Origin: Desulfuromusa sp.
Lineage (GTDB): Bacteria; Desulfobacterota; Desulfuromonadia; Desulfuromonadales; Geopsychrobacteraceae
NCBI GenBank assembly: GCA_023145655.1
Contig: JAGLDI010000173.1
Span: 1-9,222, forward strand
Reading direction: 5' to 3'
DNA length: 9,222 nucleotides
The notes below the pieces were generated by a model, which worked only from the letters and a program-made list of their open reading frames with translations, was not told the DNA's origin and searched no databases. Positions 1 to 6,458 of the stretch are shown here, piece after piece. The translations under genes and the position numbers were made by a program. The stretch's first letter is position 1. The number at the start of each line of letters is the position of its first letter.

Positions 1-488
1 AGGACGATGATCCATGTATATTCTTTGAGCACAAAGCTCTTTACACCGTTAAGGGTGAGGTTCCTGAAGAGCACTATACGATTCCACTGGGCAAGGCCAA
101 TATTCTGCAAGAGGGCAAAGATGTCACCATCGTCGCATTGGGCCTTATGGTAGATATGGCAAAAAAAGCAGCTAAAAAGCTGGCGAAAGACGGCATCAGC
201 TGCACGATTATCGACCCAAGGACCACATCTCCATTAGATACAGATGCTATTTTCTCCAGTGTTGAGAAAACCGGACGGCTGGTTGTTGTGGATGAGGATA
301 GCAGACGTTGCGGGTTTGCTGTAGATGTCGTCGGCATGGTAGCACAGGAAGTTTTTGGCTCGCTGAAATCGGCACCGCAGATGGTAACCCCTCCGTTTGT
401 CCATGTTCCATTTGCTAAAAATCTTGAAACAGCCTACCTGCCTGATGCGGATAAGGTCGCAGCTGCAGTCCGAAAAGTTATGGAGTAG
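1..488 (+). CDS. 2-oxoacid (acetoin/pyruvate-type) dehydrogenase E1 component, beta subunit, C-terminal part (5' end outside window)
   Basis: The beta subunit pairs with E1-alpha to form the thiamine diphosphate-dependent E1 enzyme. E1 decarboxylates a 2-oxoacid, or cleaves acetoin, and passes the acyl group to the lipoyl arm of E2 in the cytoplasm. The first complete codon is at base 3, and 161 residues are visible of a family length of about 325-340. The visible part opens with the typical run DDDPCIFFEHKALY, followed by GEVPEEHYTIPLGKA. It then enters the transketolase C-terminal domain (VTIVALGLMV, IDPRTTSPLD, VVDEDSRRCGF), ending with VPFAKNLETAYLPDADKV near the C terminus. The gene is intact to its TAG stop, with E2 starting 6 bases later, so the two are surely co-transcribed. 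Acetoin versus pyruvate specificity is not decided by this half; the AcoC-like lipoyl domain of the neighbouring E2 favours an acetoin-type (AcoB) complex. Family assignment is very secure, substrate only moderately. Confidence 0.93.
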   Translation, partial: DDDPCIFFEHKALYTVKGEVPEEHYTIPLGKANILQEGKDVTIVALGLMVDMAKKAAKKLAKDGISCTIIDPRTTSPLDTDAIFSSVEKTGRLVVVDEDSRRCGFAVDVVGMVAQEVFGSLKSAPQMVTPPFVHVPFAKNLETAYLPDADKVAAAVRKVME

Positions 489-494
489 CTAAAT

Positions 495-1520
495 ATGAGT
501 GATAAAAAAATCTTTGCGCTAACCATTCCCAAGTGGGGCCTGACTATGGAGGAGGGAAATATCTCTGAGTGGTTGCTCGATGAGGGTGATGAGGTTGAAA
601 TCGAAACTGAAATTGTAGAGCTCGCTTCCGACAAAATCAACCAGGTCGTTGAAAGTCCTGTTGCTGGTGTTCTTCGTCGTATTATTGGTGAGGAAGGAGA
701 AGACTACCCAATTAAGGAACTCATTGGGATTATCGCTGATGCCGATGTGTCAGACGACGAAATAGATACCTTCATTGCCAGTTATGGTAGCAGTCGTGAT
801 GAGGTAGAGGCGGATGAAGAAGAGGAGGTTAAACCAGAGCAAACAGAACCGTCAGAGAGGACCAGAATGCCGGTCTCAAAGATGCGTGCAACCGTCGCCA
901 AAACAGTGGTCTCCTCATGGACGATCCCGCAATTTCCGGTCACAATGGCCATCGATATGGGTCAGGTCAAGACCCTTCGTGCAAAGCTGAAAGAAGCAGG
1001 GCAAGCGATATCAATCAATGATTTCGTCACTAAAGCTTGCGCTAGGACGATTGAAAAATATCCGATGGCCAATGCTCAACTGGGGGACAAAGAATACATT
1101 CTTAATCCACACATCAACATTGCGATCGCAGTTGCCATTGATGAGGATTTAATGATGCCGGTCATCCAGAACTGTGAAACTTTAAAGTTACAGGAGCTTG
1201 CTGAGAGGTCTCAACAACTGATCGGTATGGTCAAAGACGAATCAATTGGTGAGACTGAATTGATCGGTGGAAATTTTGCTATTTCGAATCTGGGTATGTT
1301 TGGTGTGGAGCATTTTGCCGCTCTGGTGCCACCCGGCATGGCTGCCATTCTTGCCGTTGGTGGTATCCAGGATGAAGTTGTGGTGAAAGATGGCGATATG
1401 ATTCCAGTGGCCAGAATGCGGGTAACTCTGATGTCCGATCACCGCATAGTGGATGGGATGTACGCAGCTAATTTTTTGGTTGAACTCAAACGTTTACTGG
1501 AATATCCAGAAGAGCTCTAA
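495..1520 (+). CDS. Dihydrolipoamide acyltransferase (E2) of a 2-oxoacid/acetoin-type dehydrogenase, compact form
   Basis: E2 is the core of the complex. It carries the acyl group on a swinging lipoyl-lysine and transfers it to CoA. Of 341 residues, about 5-83 form a lipoyl domain (PKWGLTMEEGNISEWL), with Lys47 in SDKI as the probable lipoylation site. Residues 84-97 (DVSDDEIDTFIASY) resemble the extension behind the lipoyl domain in AcoC proteins. Residues about 99-122 are a short, very acidic linker. Residues about 123-341 are a complete CoA-acyltransferase domain, with GGNFAISNLGMFG and the catalytic motif DHRIVDG (His316, Asp320). The peripheral subunit-binding domain usual in E2 proteins of about 400 residues or more is not visible. 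In Pseudomonas-type AcoC an alpha/beta-hydrolase domain follows the lipoyl domain; here it is a true acyltransferase. The ATG is preceded by GGAG inside the end of the E1-beta gene, 9 bases upstream. No E3 gene follows, so the partner dehydrogenase is elsewhere. Family call is secure; calling it AcoC is tentative. Confidence 0.92.
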   Translation: MSDKKIFALTIPKWGLTMEEGNISEWLLDEGDEVEIETEIVELASDKINQVVESPVAGVLRRIIGEEGEDYPIKELIGIIADADVSDDEIDTFIASYGSSRDEVEADEEEEVKPEQTEPSERTRMPVSKMRATVAKTVVSSWTIPQFPVTMAIDMGQVKTLRAKLKEAGQAISINDFVTKACARTIEKYPMANAQLGDKEYILNPHINIAIAVAIDEDLMMPVIQNCETLKLQELAERSQQLIGMVKDESIGETELIGGNFAISNLGMFGVEHFAALVPPGMAAILAVGGIQDEVVVKDGDMIPVARMRVTLMSDHRIVDGMYAANFLVELKRLLEYPEEL

Positions 1521-1541
1521 AGGATCAAACTGTTATAAATC

Positions 1542-1567
1542 GCCGGCATCCTGCCATGGATGCCGGC
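1542..1567 (+). terminator. Perfect 10-bp hairpin after the E2 gene, likely transcription terminator
   Basis: GCCGGCATCC (1542-1551) and GGATGCCGGC (1558-1567) form a perfect GC-rich stem with the 6-base loop TGCCAT, starting 22 bases after the E2 stop codon. The downstream tract (AGTTGGTTGT) is G/T-rich with no clean T run, so it may be a weak intrinsic terminator or an mRNA 3'-end stabiliser. The stem reads the same on the minus strand, where it could also stop readthrough from the converging transporter operon. It could alternatively be a copy of a repetitive extragenic palindrome; no second copy was seen here. Confidence 0.6.
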
Positions 1568-1610
1568 AGTTGGTTGTACCTGGAGAGGTTGCCTGTCAGC
1601 CCCCCCCCGT

Positions 1611-1759
1611 GAAACTCGCAGCAAACTGGAGATTCCGGCACGTAGTTTTACCCGGAGGCTAAAACTGGCAAGAACAATTGCAGATCTGGACAGAGTTGAG
1701 CAGATTAAACTCTCCATTTAAGTGAAATAATTCAGTATCGGGGGATAGATCGGAAATTG
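1611..1759 (+). pseudogene. comM: Relic of the 3' end of comM/yifB (Mg-chelatase-like AAA ATPase), truncated and frameshifted
   Basis: In the frame starting at base 1608 the sequence encodes ...PARSFTRRLKLARTIADLD followed by RVEQIKLS and a TAA at 1719-1721. This matches the C-terminal signature of ComM/YifB proteins, whose ends typically read like ARAYxRILKVARTIADL, then roughly LSEAIQYRSLDR. The missing end continues one frame over from about base 1718: LSEIIQYRGIDRKLG (1718-1762). A single base lost near 1715-1716 restores the expected LSHLSEIIQYR. Only about 50 codons of a gene of roughly 500 codons remain. Just before, SAPPRETRSKL (around 1596-1628) may be a displaced piece of the ComM middle region, but this is weak. 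No start codon or ribosome site fits, so it cannot make a working protein. ComM is a helicase-like protein linked to DNA recombination during natural transformation. The relic implies that a rearrangement removed the gene body next to the E2 gene. Recognition rests on remembered family motifs and was not tested by a search. Confidence 0.72.
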
Positions 1760-1818
1760 GGGCGAGGAGATGAGGATTTTATCTTTATCCAAGTTTGTTC
1801 ATAGATACTGAAATATTT
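1725..1818. repeat. Imperfect 15-bp inverted repeat with a 64-base spacer
   Basis: Arms AAATAATTCAGTATC (1725-1739) and GATACTGAAATATTT (1804-1818) are reverse complements at 14 of 15 positions. The left arm overlaps the end of the comM relic. The arms could pair in RNA as a long-loop hairpin, or could mark a small mobile or rearranged segment. No direct flanking duplication is obvious. The arms are AT-rich, so chance is possible. Confidence 0.45.
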
Positions 1819-1934
1819 GCAGAGCCAATATCGCACTAAGAAGTTCTCTAACAAAAGTAGGTTTTAACGATTCCATCTTTGCATGGATTCAATTCACCGG
1901 TTGTACTAACAAATTAACCTGTGGCAGATTTCAT

Positions 1935-2918
1935 TCAGGCACTCAGCAGATTATGACAGCATACCTGATGGCCGGGGACTGGCTCCGTGGCATCGGGATA
2001 GGTGCTAAAGCATTCTTCCGTAGCATAGACACAGCGAGGGCTGAAATGGCACCCGGTTGGGCGGTTGATAGGGCTGGGAACATCTCCCGTCAACAGAATG
2101 CGCTTATGCTGCTTTTTCGGATCCGGTATCGGAACAGCAGACAGGAGTGCCTGCGTATAGGGATGGCGAGGATGATTGTAGATTTCTTCACAAGTCCCCA
2201 TCTCAACGATTTTACCCAGGTACATGACCGCAATCTTATCGCAGATATGTTCGATAACCGCCAAATCATGGGAAATGATAATCATGGAAAGATTCAGCTC
2301 TTCCTGAATATCCATAAGCAGATTAATGGTCTGGGCTTGAATTGAAACATCCAGAGCAGAAACCGGTTCATCCCCGACAATGAGCAGCGGATTCAAAGCC
2401 AAAGCACGAGCGATCCCAATGCGCTGGCGCTGCCCGCCGGAAAATTCATGGGGGTAGCGATTCCCGTATTCAGGCTGTAGACCAACTTTTTTCAAAAGCT
2501 CTGCCACTTTGGCAACCTTGTCCTTTTTACTGCAAAACCCGTGGATTTCCATGGGGTCGCCAATAATTCTGTTGATTGACATGCGCGGATTTAATGAAGA
2601 ATAGGGATCCTGAAAGATTAGCTGCATCTCCTCGCGAAGTTTTGCCGAGTTTGCTGTTTTGTTGTCGGAATAATCCTCGCCGTTAAAATGAATTTTACCG
2701 GACGTAGCGTCTATAAGTTTGAGGATGGCAAGACCTACGGTGGTTTTTCCACAACCACTTTCTCCAACTATTCCCAGTGTTTCTCCTTTTTTTACGGAAA
2801 AGCTGATTCCGTCCACGGCATAAACAAATTGTTGTTCCCTCTGAAATAAACTTTTGCTAACGGGAAAATAGACTTTCAGGTCATCTATTGTCAGAAGGGG
2901 GTCATTCTGATCAGCCAT
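1935..2918 (-). CDS. Peptide/nickel-family ABC transporter ATP-binding protein, DppF/OppF type
   Basis: This is one of the two nucleotide-binding subunits that power import through the DppB/DppC-like permease pair at the inner membrane. Counted from the chosen start (327 residues), it has Walker A GESGCGKT (52-59), Q-loop Gln103 in [12 protein letters not shown], signature SGGQRQR (160-166), Walker B LLIVGDE (178-184) and H-loop His217 (ISHD). The C-terminal oligopeptide-transporter domain has HPYTQALL and a cysteine cluster ([16 protein letters not shown]). Similar cysteines bind a [4Fe-4S] cluster in some characterised OppD/DppD relatives. The ATG at 2918 is preferred: GGGAG lies 11 bases upstream, and [14 protein letters not shown] fits family N termini. 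An in-frame ATG at 2936 has no ribosome site but would add six residues. It is the last gene of the operon, 37 bases after the OppD-like gene. The DppF/OppF class is indicated by [11 protein letters not shown] and [13 protein letters not shown]. The transported substrate cannot be read from it. Confidence 0.93.
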   Translation of the reverse strand: MADQNDPLLTIDDLKVYFPVSKSLFQREQQFVYAVDGISFSVKKGETLGIVGESGCGKTTVGLAILKLIDATSGKIHFNGEDYSDNKTANSAKLREEMQLIFQDPYSSLNPRMSINRIIGDPMEIHGFCSKKDKVAKVAELLKKVGLQPEYGNRYPHEFSGGQRQRIGIARALALNPLLIVGDEPVSALDVSIQAQTINLLMDIQEELNLSMIIISHDLAVIEHICDKIAVMYLGKIVEMGTCEEIYNHPRHPYTQALLSAVPIPDPKKQHKRILLTGDVPSPINRPTGCHFSPRCVYATEECFSTYPDATEPVPGHQVCCHNLLSA

Positions 2919-2955
2919 TGATTTTATTTCTCCCATAATTTTTATTGTTATTGGG

Positions 2956-3951
2956 CTAGAGCCAGCAGCGAACCCAATGCCCAGCTTTTCTTTCGGTGAT
3001 CTCCGGCATTTTTGTTTTACAAATGTCTATTGCCTTGTCGCACCTCGGATAAAAGAAGCAACCCTGGGGTAGATTTGTTAGGCTTGGAACCATCCCCTTG
3101 ATTTCCTGCAACCTTTTCCTTACTTTTTTTTGGGATGGAGTGGTTTCACTATCCGGAGATGTTTTTGTCCCCAACACCGGCATCGAACCCATAAGTCCAC
3201 GGGTGTACGGATGGGTCGGGTTCTCAAAAATTTCAAGAGTAGATGCAGACTCTACAACTTTCCCTGCGTACATAACCATGATTCGATCAGCACTATCGGC
3301 GATTACGCCTAGATCATGGGTAATCAGGAGAATCGCAGTACTAAAATCTCTTCGGAGTTGTTTCATGAGATCAAGAATCTGAGCCTGAACTGTTACGTCC
3401 AACGCCGTAGTTGGTTCATCTGCAATCAGAATTTCCGGATTGCAGGCTAACGCCATGGCAATCATGGCACGCTGGCGCATTCCACCTGACATTTGGTGTG
3501 AAAAGGATCGGGCACGTTTTTCAGGCTCTGGAATCTGTACTTTTGACAGCATCTCAACGGCTTTTGCCATGCTTTCTTTTTTGTTTAGTCCCTGGTGGAG
3601 GCGAAACATTTCACTGATCTGCCAGCCGATGGTTTTTACTGGATTAAGAGAAGTCATGGGCTCTTGAAAAATCATTGAAATTCGTTTGCCACGAATTTTC
3701 TTTACTTCTGACAGAGGCATCCTGGCAATATCCATATTATCAAACAGGATTTTTCCGCCCTCTATTTTTCCCGGTGGTTCAGGAATGAGCCGCATAATAC
3801 TTTGTGAGGTCACACTTTTTCCGCAACCAGATTCCCCGACAATCCCCAAAACTTCCCCCTTTTCCAGGGTGAATGAAACGTCGTCAACCGCTTTGACGAC
3901 CCCTCTGGAGGTATGGAAATAGGTTTTTAGATGTTCAACATTCAGCAGCAT
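2956..3951 (-). CDS. Peptide/nickel-family ABC transporter ATP-binding protein, DppD/OppD type
   Basis: This is the second ATPase of the importer. Counted from the chosen start (331 residues), it has Walker A GESGCGKS (39-46), Q-loop Gln96 in MIFQEPMTSLNP, signature SGGMRQR (155-161), Walker B ILIADE (174-179) and H-loop His212 (THD). The oligopeptide-transporter C-terminal domain follows (HPYTRGLMGSMP), with cysteines in GCFFYPRC, DIC and VRCW that could hold an iron-sulfur cluster as in some relatives. Between these two parts lies a lysine-rich, rather long linker (TSPDSETTPSQKKVRKR). The ATG at 3951 is chosen because GGAG ends 9 bases before it and MLLNVEHLKTYF is the usual family N terminus. 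An alternative in-frame GTG at 3966 lies over this ribosome site and is less likely. It sits 70 bases after the amidohydrolase gene and 37 bases before the OppF-like gene. SGGMRQR and EPTTALDVTVQAQ mark it as DppD/OppD class. Confidence 0.93.
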   Translation of the reverse strand: MLLNVEHLKTYFHTSRGVVKAVDDVSFTLEKGEVLGIVGESGCGKSVTSQSIMRLIPEPPGKIEGGKILFDNMDIARMPLSEVKKIRGKRISMIFQEPMTSLNPVKTIGWQISEMFRLHQGLNKKESMAKAVEMLSKVQIPEPEKRARSFSHQMSGGMRQRAMIAMALACNPEILIADEPTTALDVTVQAQILDLMKQLRRDFSTAILLITHDLGVIADSADRIMVMYAGKVVESASTLEIFENPTHPYTRGLMGSMPVLGTKTSPDSETTPSQKKVRKRLQEIKGMVPSLTNLPQGCFFYPRCDKAIDICKTKMPEITERKAGHWVRCWL

Positions 3952-4021
3952 GTTCCAGGTCTCCACAGATTAACAACTTCAATCAACTTCTTAGTTCGAG
4001 AGGTATGCAAGCACGCTTCCA

Positions 4022-5602
4022 CTATTTTTTATAGACGATTTTGCCGTTAACAACAGTCATTTTTATCTGGATCGATCCAATTTTATCCTGCGCCATACTG
4101 AAAGGGTTTTTTCCCAAGATAGTCAGGTCAGCCTTTTTCCCCGGGGTGATGGCGCCGAACAACTCAGGTTTCCCATTGGCCCATCCACTGTGCTCAAAAT
4201 ATCCTTTTAACGCAGTTTCAAGATCAATACATTGCTCTGGATACCAAGCTGTTGTCGGGCTGCAACCTGTTCCGCGGCGGATAACAGCGGTTTGAATGGC
4301 CAGCATGGGGTTGATCGGTTCAATCGGGGCATCGGAGGAAAATAGGAAGCGGAGACCGATGTCAGCCATGGTTTTCCAAGCATATGCATATTTGCAGCGC
4401 TGTTGACCCCAAGATTTTTCGGCGACTTCCCAGTCTGTGAGAATAGCCACCGGCTGGATCCCTGCCCCAATATCCATTTTTTTCATCCTCTCCAGATCTT
4501 CTGTTCGAGTCAGCTGGAGATGTTCTATACGATCATTATGACTGCCCGGGTATTTTTTTCTAGCAGCTTCAATGGCATCAAGGCACTGGGTCAGAGCTCT
4601 GTCTCCGATTGCATGGATGATAACTCCGCGACCAGTGGCATAAGCTCTTTCCACATTTGTTACCATCTCCTCGGGTGTCATGCACGAAATACCATAATTG
4701 TTCACCGAGCCTTCGTACGGTTCGTGAAGATAAGCAGATTTAGCACCCAAGGAGCCATCTGCAAACATCTTAATATGACCATGCCAAAGCATATCGGATT
4801 TGGAGTGATGGGTCCTGTTCCAAGTGTCAAAATCGTCTTGTTCATCTTCGTGAACCGTGTGATAAATCCTGAGTTTGAGCTTGCCTTCTTGTTCCAGCTC
4901 GTGAAGTATTTTGTATTCAGCTAAAGTTTCGAAGCTGTGAACTGCAGTGATACCGTGGCTAAAGAAAATTTCCTGACATTTCAGAAATGCCTCTTTTCGC
5001 ATTTTTGTGTCGGGTAACGGAATGGCATACTCTACCAGCTCTCTTTTTTCCCGGATCAGACCTGCTGGATTGTTGGTGTCCGGTTCCCGCTCAATTTTCC
5101 CGCCGAACGGCTCCGGTGTGGTCGCTGTTACTCCGGCCAATTCAAAAGCTTTCGTGTTGCACCAGTTGGCGTGCCCACAGATTCGGATCATGACTGTTGG
5201 GTTATCTGGTGTCACTTCATCAAGATCATGCCTAGTTGGTTCTCTTTGCTCTTTCCATATATTCTGATTCCAGTTGCGGCCAACAATCCACTGCCCTGGT
5301 TCGGTTTTCTCCGCAGCTTTGGCTATAGCTTCCTGGCAGGCTTTAAGGGAGGTTAATCCTCTTAGATCCACCATGCTCAGGGTATATCCAAGAGACCAGA
5401 CATGGGTATGGGCATCAACAAAGCCGGGGGAAATAAAGCAGCCCGGTAAATGAATTTTCTCTGTATCTACAGGGCATAGAGCCTCAATTTCCTGGTTGGA
5501 TCCAACGGCTACAATACTGCTGTCTTTGACCAGAATTGCTTCCTGATTTTCAGTTTTAATATTCGGAGTGAAAATTGTGGCAGAGAGAAAAGCTGTATAC
5601 AT
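4022..5602 (-). CDS. Metal-dependent amidohydrolase, YtcJ-like (amidohydrolase 3 family)
   Basis: This is a predicted cytoplasmic zinc-type hydrolase of about 526 residues, the usual size for the family, with no signal peptide. The N-terminal beta-sandwich part (SIVAVGSNQEIEAL) leads into PGFVDAHTHVWSLG, with metal ligands His65 and His67. Family motifs follow in order: GRNWNQNIW (108-116), RICGHANWCNTKAFELAG, NPAGLIRE, HGITAVHSFE, IKMFADGSLGA, HAIGDRALTQ, RIEHLQL, FLFSSDAPIEPINP, then the C-terminal GAITPGKKADLTILGKNP and a short strand ending VVNGKIVYKK. All expected catalytic blocks are present, so it should be active. Characterised relatives include NfdA, an N-substituted formamide deformylase; most YtcJ proteins have no known substrate. 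The start at 5602 has AGAGGG 6 bases upstream; a longer reading from 5653 would overlap the permease gene and lacks support. It lies 13 bases after the dppC-like gene and 70 before the dppD-like gene, so it is part of the transport operon. I infer that it cleaves the imported compound. Confidence 0.9.
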   Translation of the reverse strand: MYTAFLSATIFTPNIKTENQEAILVKDSSIVAVGSNQEIEALCPVDTEKIHLPGCFISPGFVDAHTHVWSLGYTLSMVDLRGLTSLKACQEAIAKAAEKTEPGQWIVGRNWNQNIWKEQREPTRHDLDEVTPDNPTVMIRICGHANWCNTKAFELAGVTATTPEPFGGKIEREPDTNNPAGLIREKRELVEYAIPLPDTKMRKEAFLKCQEIFFSHGITAVHSFETLAEYKILHELEQEGKLKLRIYHTVHEDEQDDFDTWNRTHHSKSDMLWHGHIKMFADGSLGAKSAYLHEPYEGSVNNYGISCMTPEEMVTNVERAYATGRGVIIHAIGDRALTQCLDAIEAARKKYPGSHNDRIEHLQLTRTEDLERMKKMDIGAGIQPVAILTDWEVAEKSWGQQRCKYAYAWKTMADIGLRFLFSSDAPIEPINPMLAIQTAVIRRGTGCSPTTAWYPEQCIDLETALKGYFEHSGWANGKPELFGAITPGKKADLTILGKNPFSMAQDKIGSIQIKMTVVNGKIVYKK

Positions 5603-5615
5603 AAAAGACCCTCTA

Positions 5616-6458
5616 TTATTTGTTATTAAGAACTGAATGGGGATCGAGTACATCCCTCAGCCCGTCACCCAAGAGATTGAAGCCGAGGACTGTCAGAAAA
5701 ATAGCAATCCCGGGGAAAATTGAAATCCAATACGCGGTAAAAAACTGTTCCCTGGCATTAGCCAACATTCCACCCCAACTGGGATTGGGTGGTTGAGTCC
5801 CCAATCCCAGAAATGAGAGTGAGGCTTCCAGCAATATAGCGTAGGCGATCCCCAGGGTACTTATAACCAAAATTGGTCCGAGGATGTTGGGGAGAATCTG
5901 TTCGAACATGATTCTAGTTTGACCATATCCCAAGGCTTTGGCCGCTCTCACGTATTCAATAGACTTGACAGAAAGAACCTGAGATCTTGCGATACGGCAG
6001 GTATAGGCCCAGTTGGTTAGACCCAGGGCGATGAAAACATTAACTAATCCGGGGCCCAGCACCGCCATGATCGCCAAGGCAAAGACGAGAGAGGGGATAG
6101 AGAGCATGATATTTGTAAACCCCATGATCAGATCATCCCACCAGCGACCGAAAAACCCTGCTGTCACTCCCAATATGACCCCGATAAAGGTGTTGATGAG
6201 TTGTGTTACCAAGCCGATACTCAGAGAAATTCTGGATCCGTAGATAACTCTGGATAAAATGTCTCTACCCTGACTATCTGTTCCAAACCAGAATTCTGTA
6301 TCAGGTGGCTGTTCTGACACCATGAGGTTGGCGTCGTCTACCGGATGATAGGGGGAAATAACTGGAGCAAAAACTGCCACTGAAATAAAAAAGAGGACAA
6401 GAACTCCTCCCAAAAAAAGGTTGATTCTCTTCCTGAAATAACGATAGAGCGCTTTCAT
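5616..6458 (-). CDS. Peptide/nickel-family ABC transporter permease, DppC type
   Basis: This inner-membrane subunit forms the translocation path together with the DppB-like protein. Its 280 residues show an N-terminal membrane segment (about 14-34), the DppC signature FGTDSQGRDILSRVIYGSR (58-76) and further hydrophobic spans. The EAA loop (168-191, EYVRAAKALGYGQTRIMFEQ) contacts the ATPases. LSFLGLGTQPPNPSWGGML (214-232) and the C-terminal NLLGDGLRDVLDP (261-273) complete the family pattern. The ATG overlaps the stop of the upstream permease gene by 4 bases (ATGA), a sign of translational coupling. The amidohydrolase gene starts 13 bases after its TAA. Length and motifs are normal and nothing is missing. 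Confidence 0.94.
   Translation of the reverse strand: MKALYRYFRKRINLFLGGVLVLFFISVAVFAPVISPYHPVDDANLMVSEQPPDTEFWFGTDSQGRDILSRVIYGSRISLSIGLVTQLINTFIGVILGVTAGFFGRWWDDLIMGFTNIMLSIPSLVFALAIMAVLGPGLVNVFIALGLTNWAYTCRIARSQVLSVKSIEYVRAAKALGYGQTRIMFEQILPNILGPILVISTLGIAYAILLEASLSFLGLGTQPPNPSWGGMLANAREQFFTAYWISIFPGIAIFLTVLGFNLLGDGLRDVLDPHSVLNNK

Larger units (their letters stand above)
1521..1934. other. Convergent intergenic region of 414 bases without an intact gene
   Basis: This gap lies between the converging E2 gene and the last gene of the transporter operon. It holds, in order, a perfect hairpin (1542-1567), a run of nine C (1600-1608), a decayed comM/yifB 3' end (about 1611-1759) and an imperfect inverted repeat (arms 1725-1739 and 1804-1818). 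In 1819-1934 I see no gene and no clear terminator for the minus-strand operon, only a weak 5-bp stem TCCAT/ATGGA around 1871-1887. Confidence 0.75.

Noticed and set aside
1453..1662. Short plus-strand frame across the end of E2 and the junction
   Set aside because: It starts inside E2 in another frame, crosses the hairpin and conflicts with the frame that carries the comM relic.
1517..1717. Short minus-strand frame in the junction
   Set aside because: It spans the terminator hairpin and is antisense to the comM relic; nothing in its sequence suggests a protein.
1953..2345. Open reading frame of 130 codons on the plus strand
   Set aside because: It is antisense to the DppF/OppF-type ATPase, whose motifs are all intact; no ribosome site or domain supports it.
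3952..4021. Possible internal promoter or hairpin in the 70-base gap before the dppD-like gene
   Set aside because: No pair of -35 and -10 boxes at proper spacing and no convincing stem could be found.
4403..4924. Open reading frame of 173 codons on the plus strand
   Set aside because: It runs antisense through the well-supported amidohydrolase gene, has no recognisable domain and is best read as a shadow frame.
5603..5653. Longer N terminus for the amidohydrolase, starting at 5653
   Set aside because: It would overlap the dppC-like gene by 38 bases, while the ATG at 5602 has a good ribosome site and a family-like N terminus.
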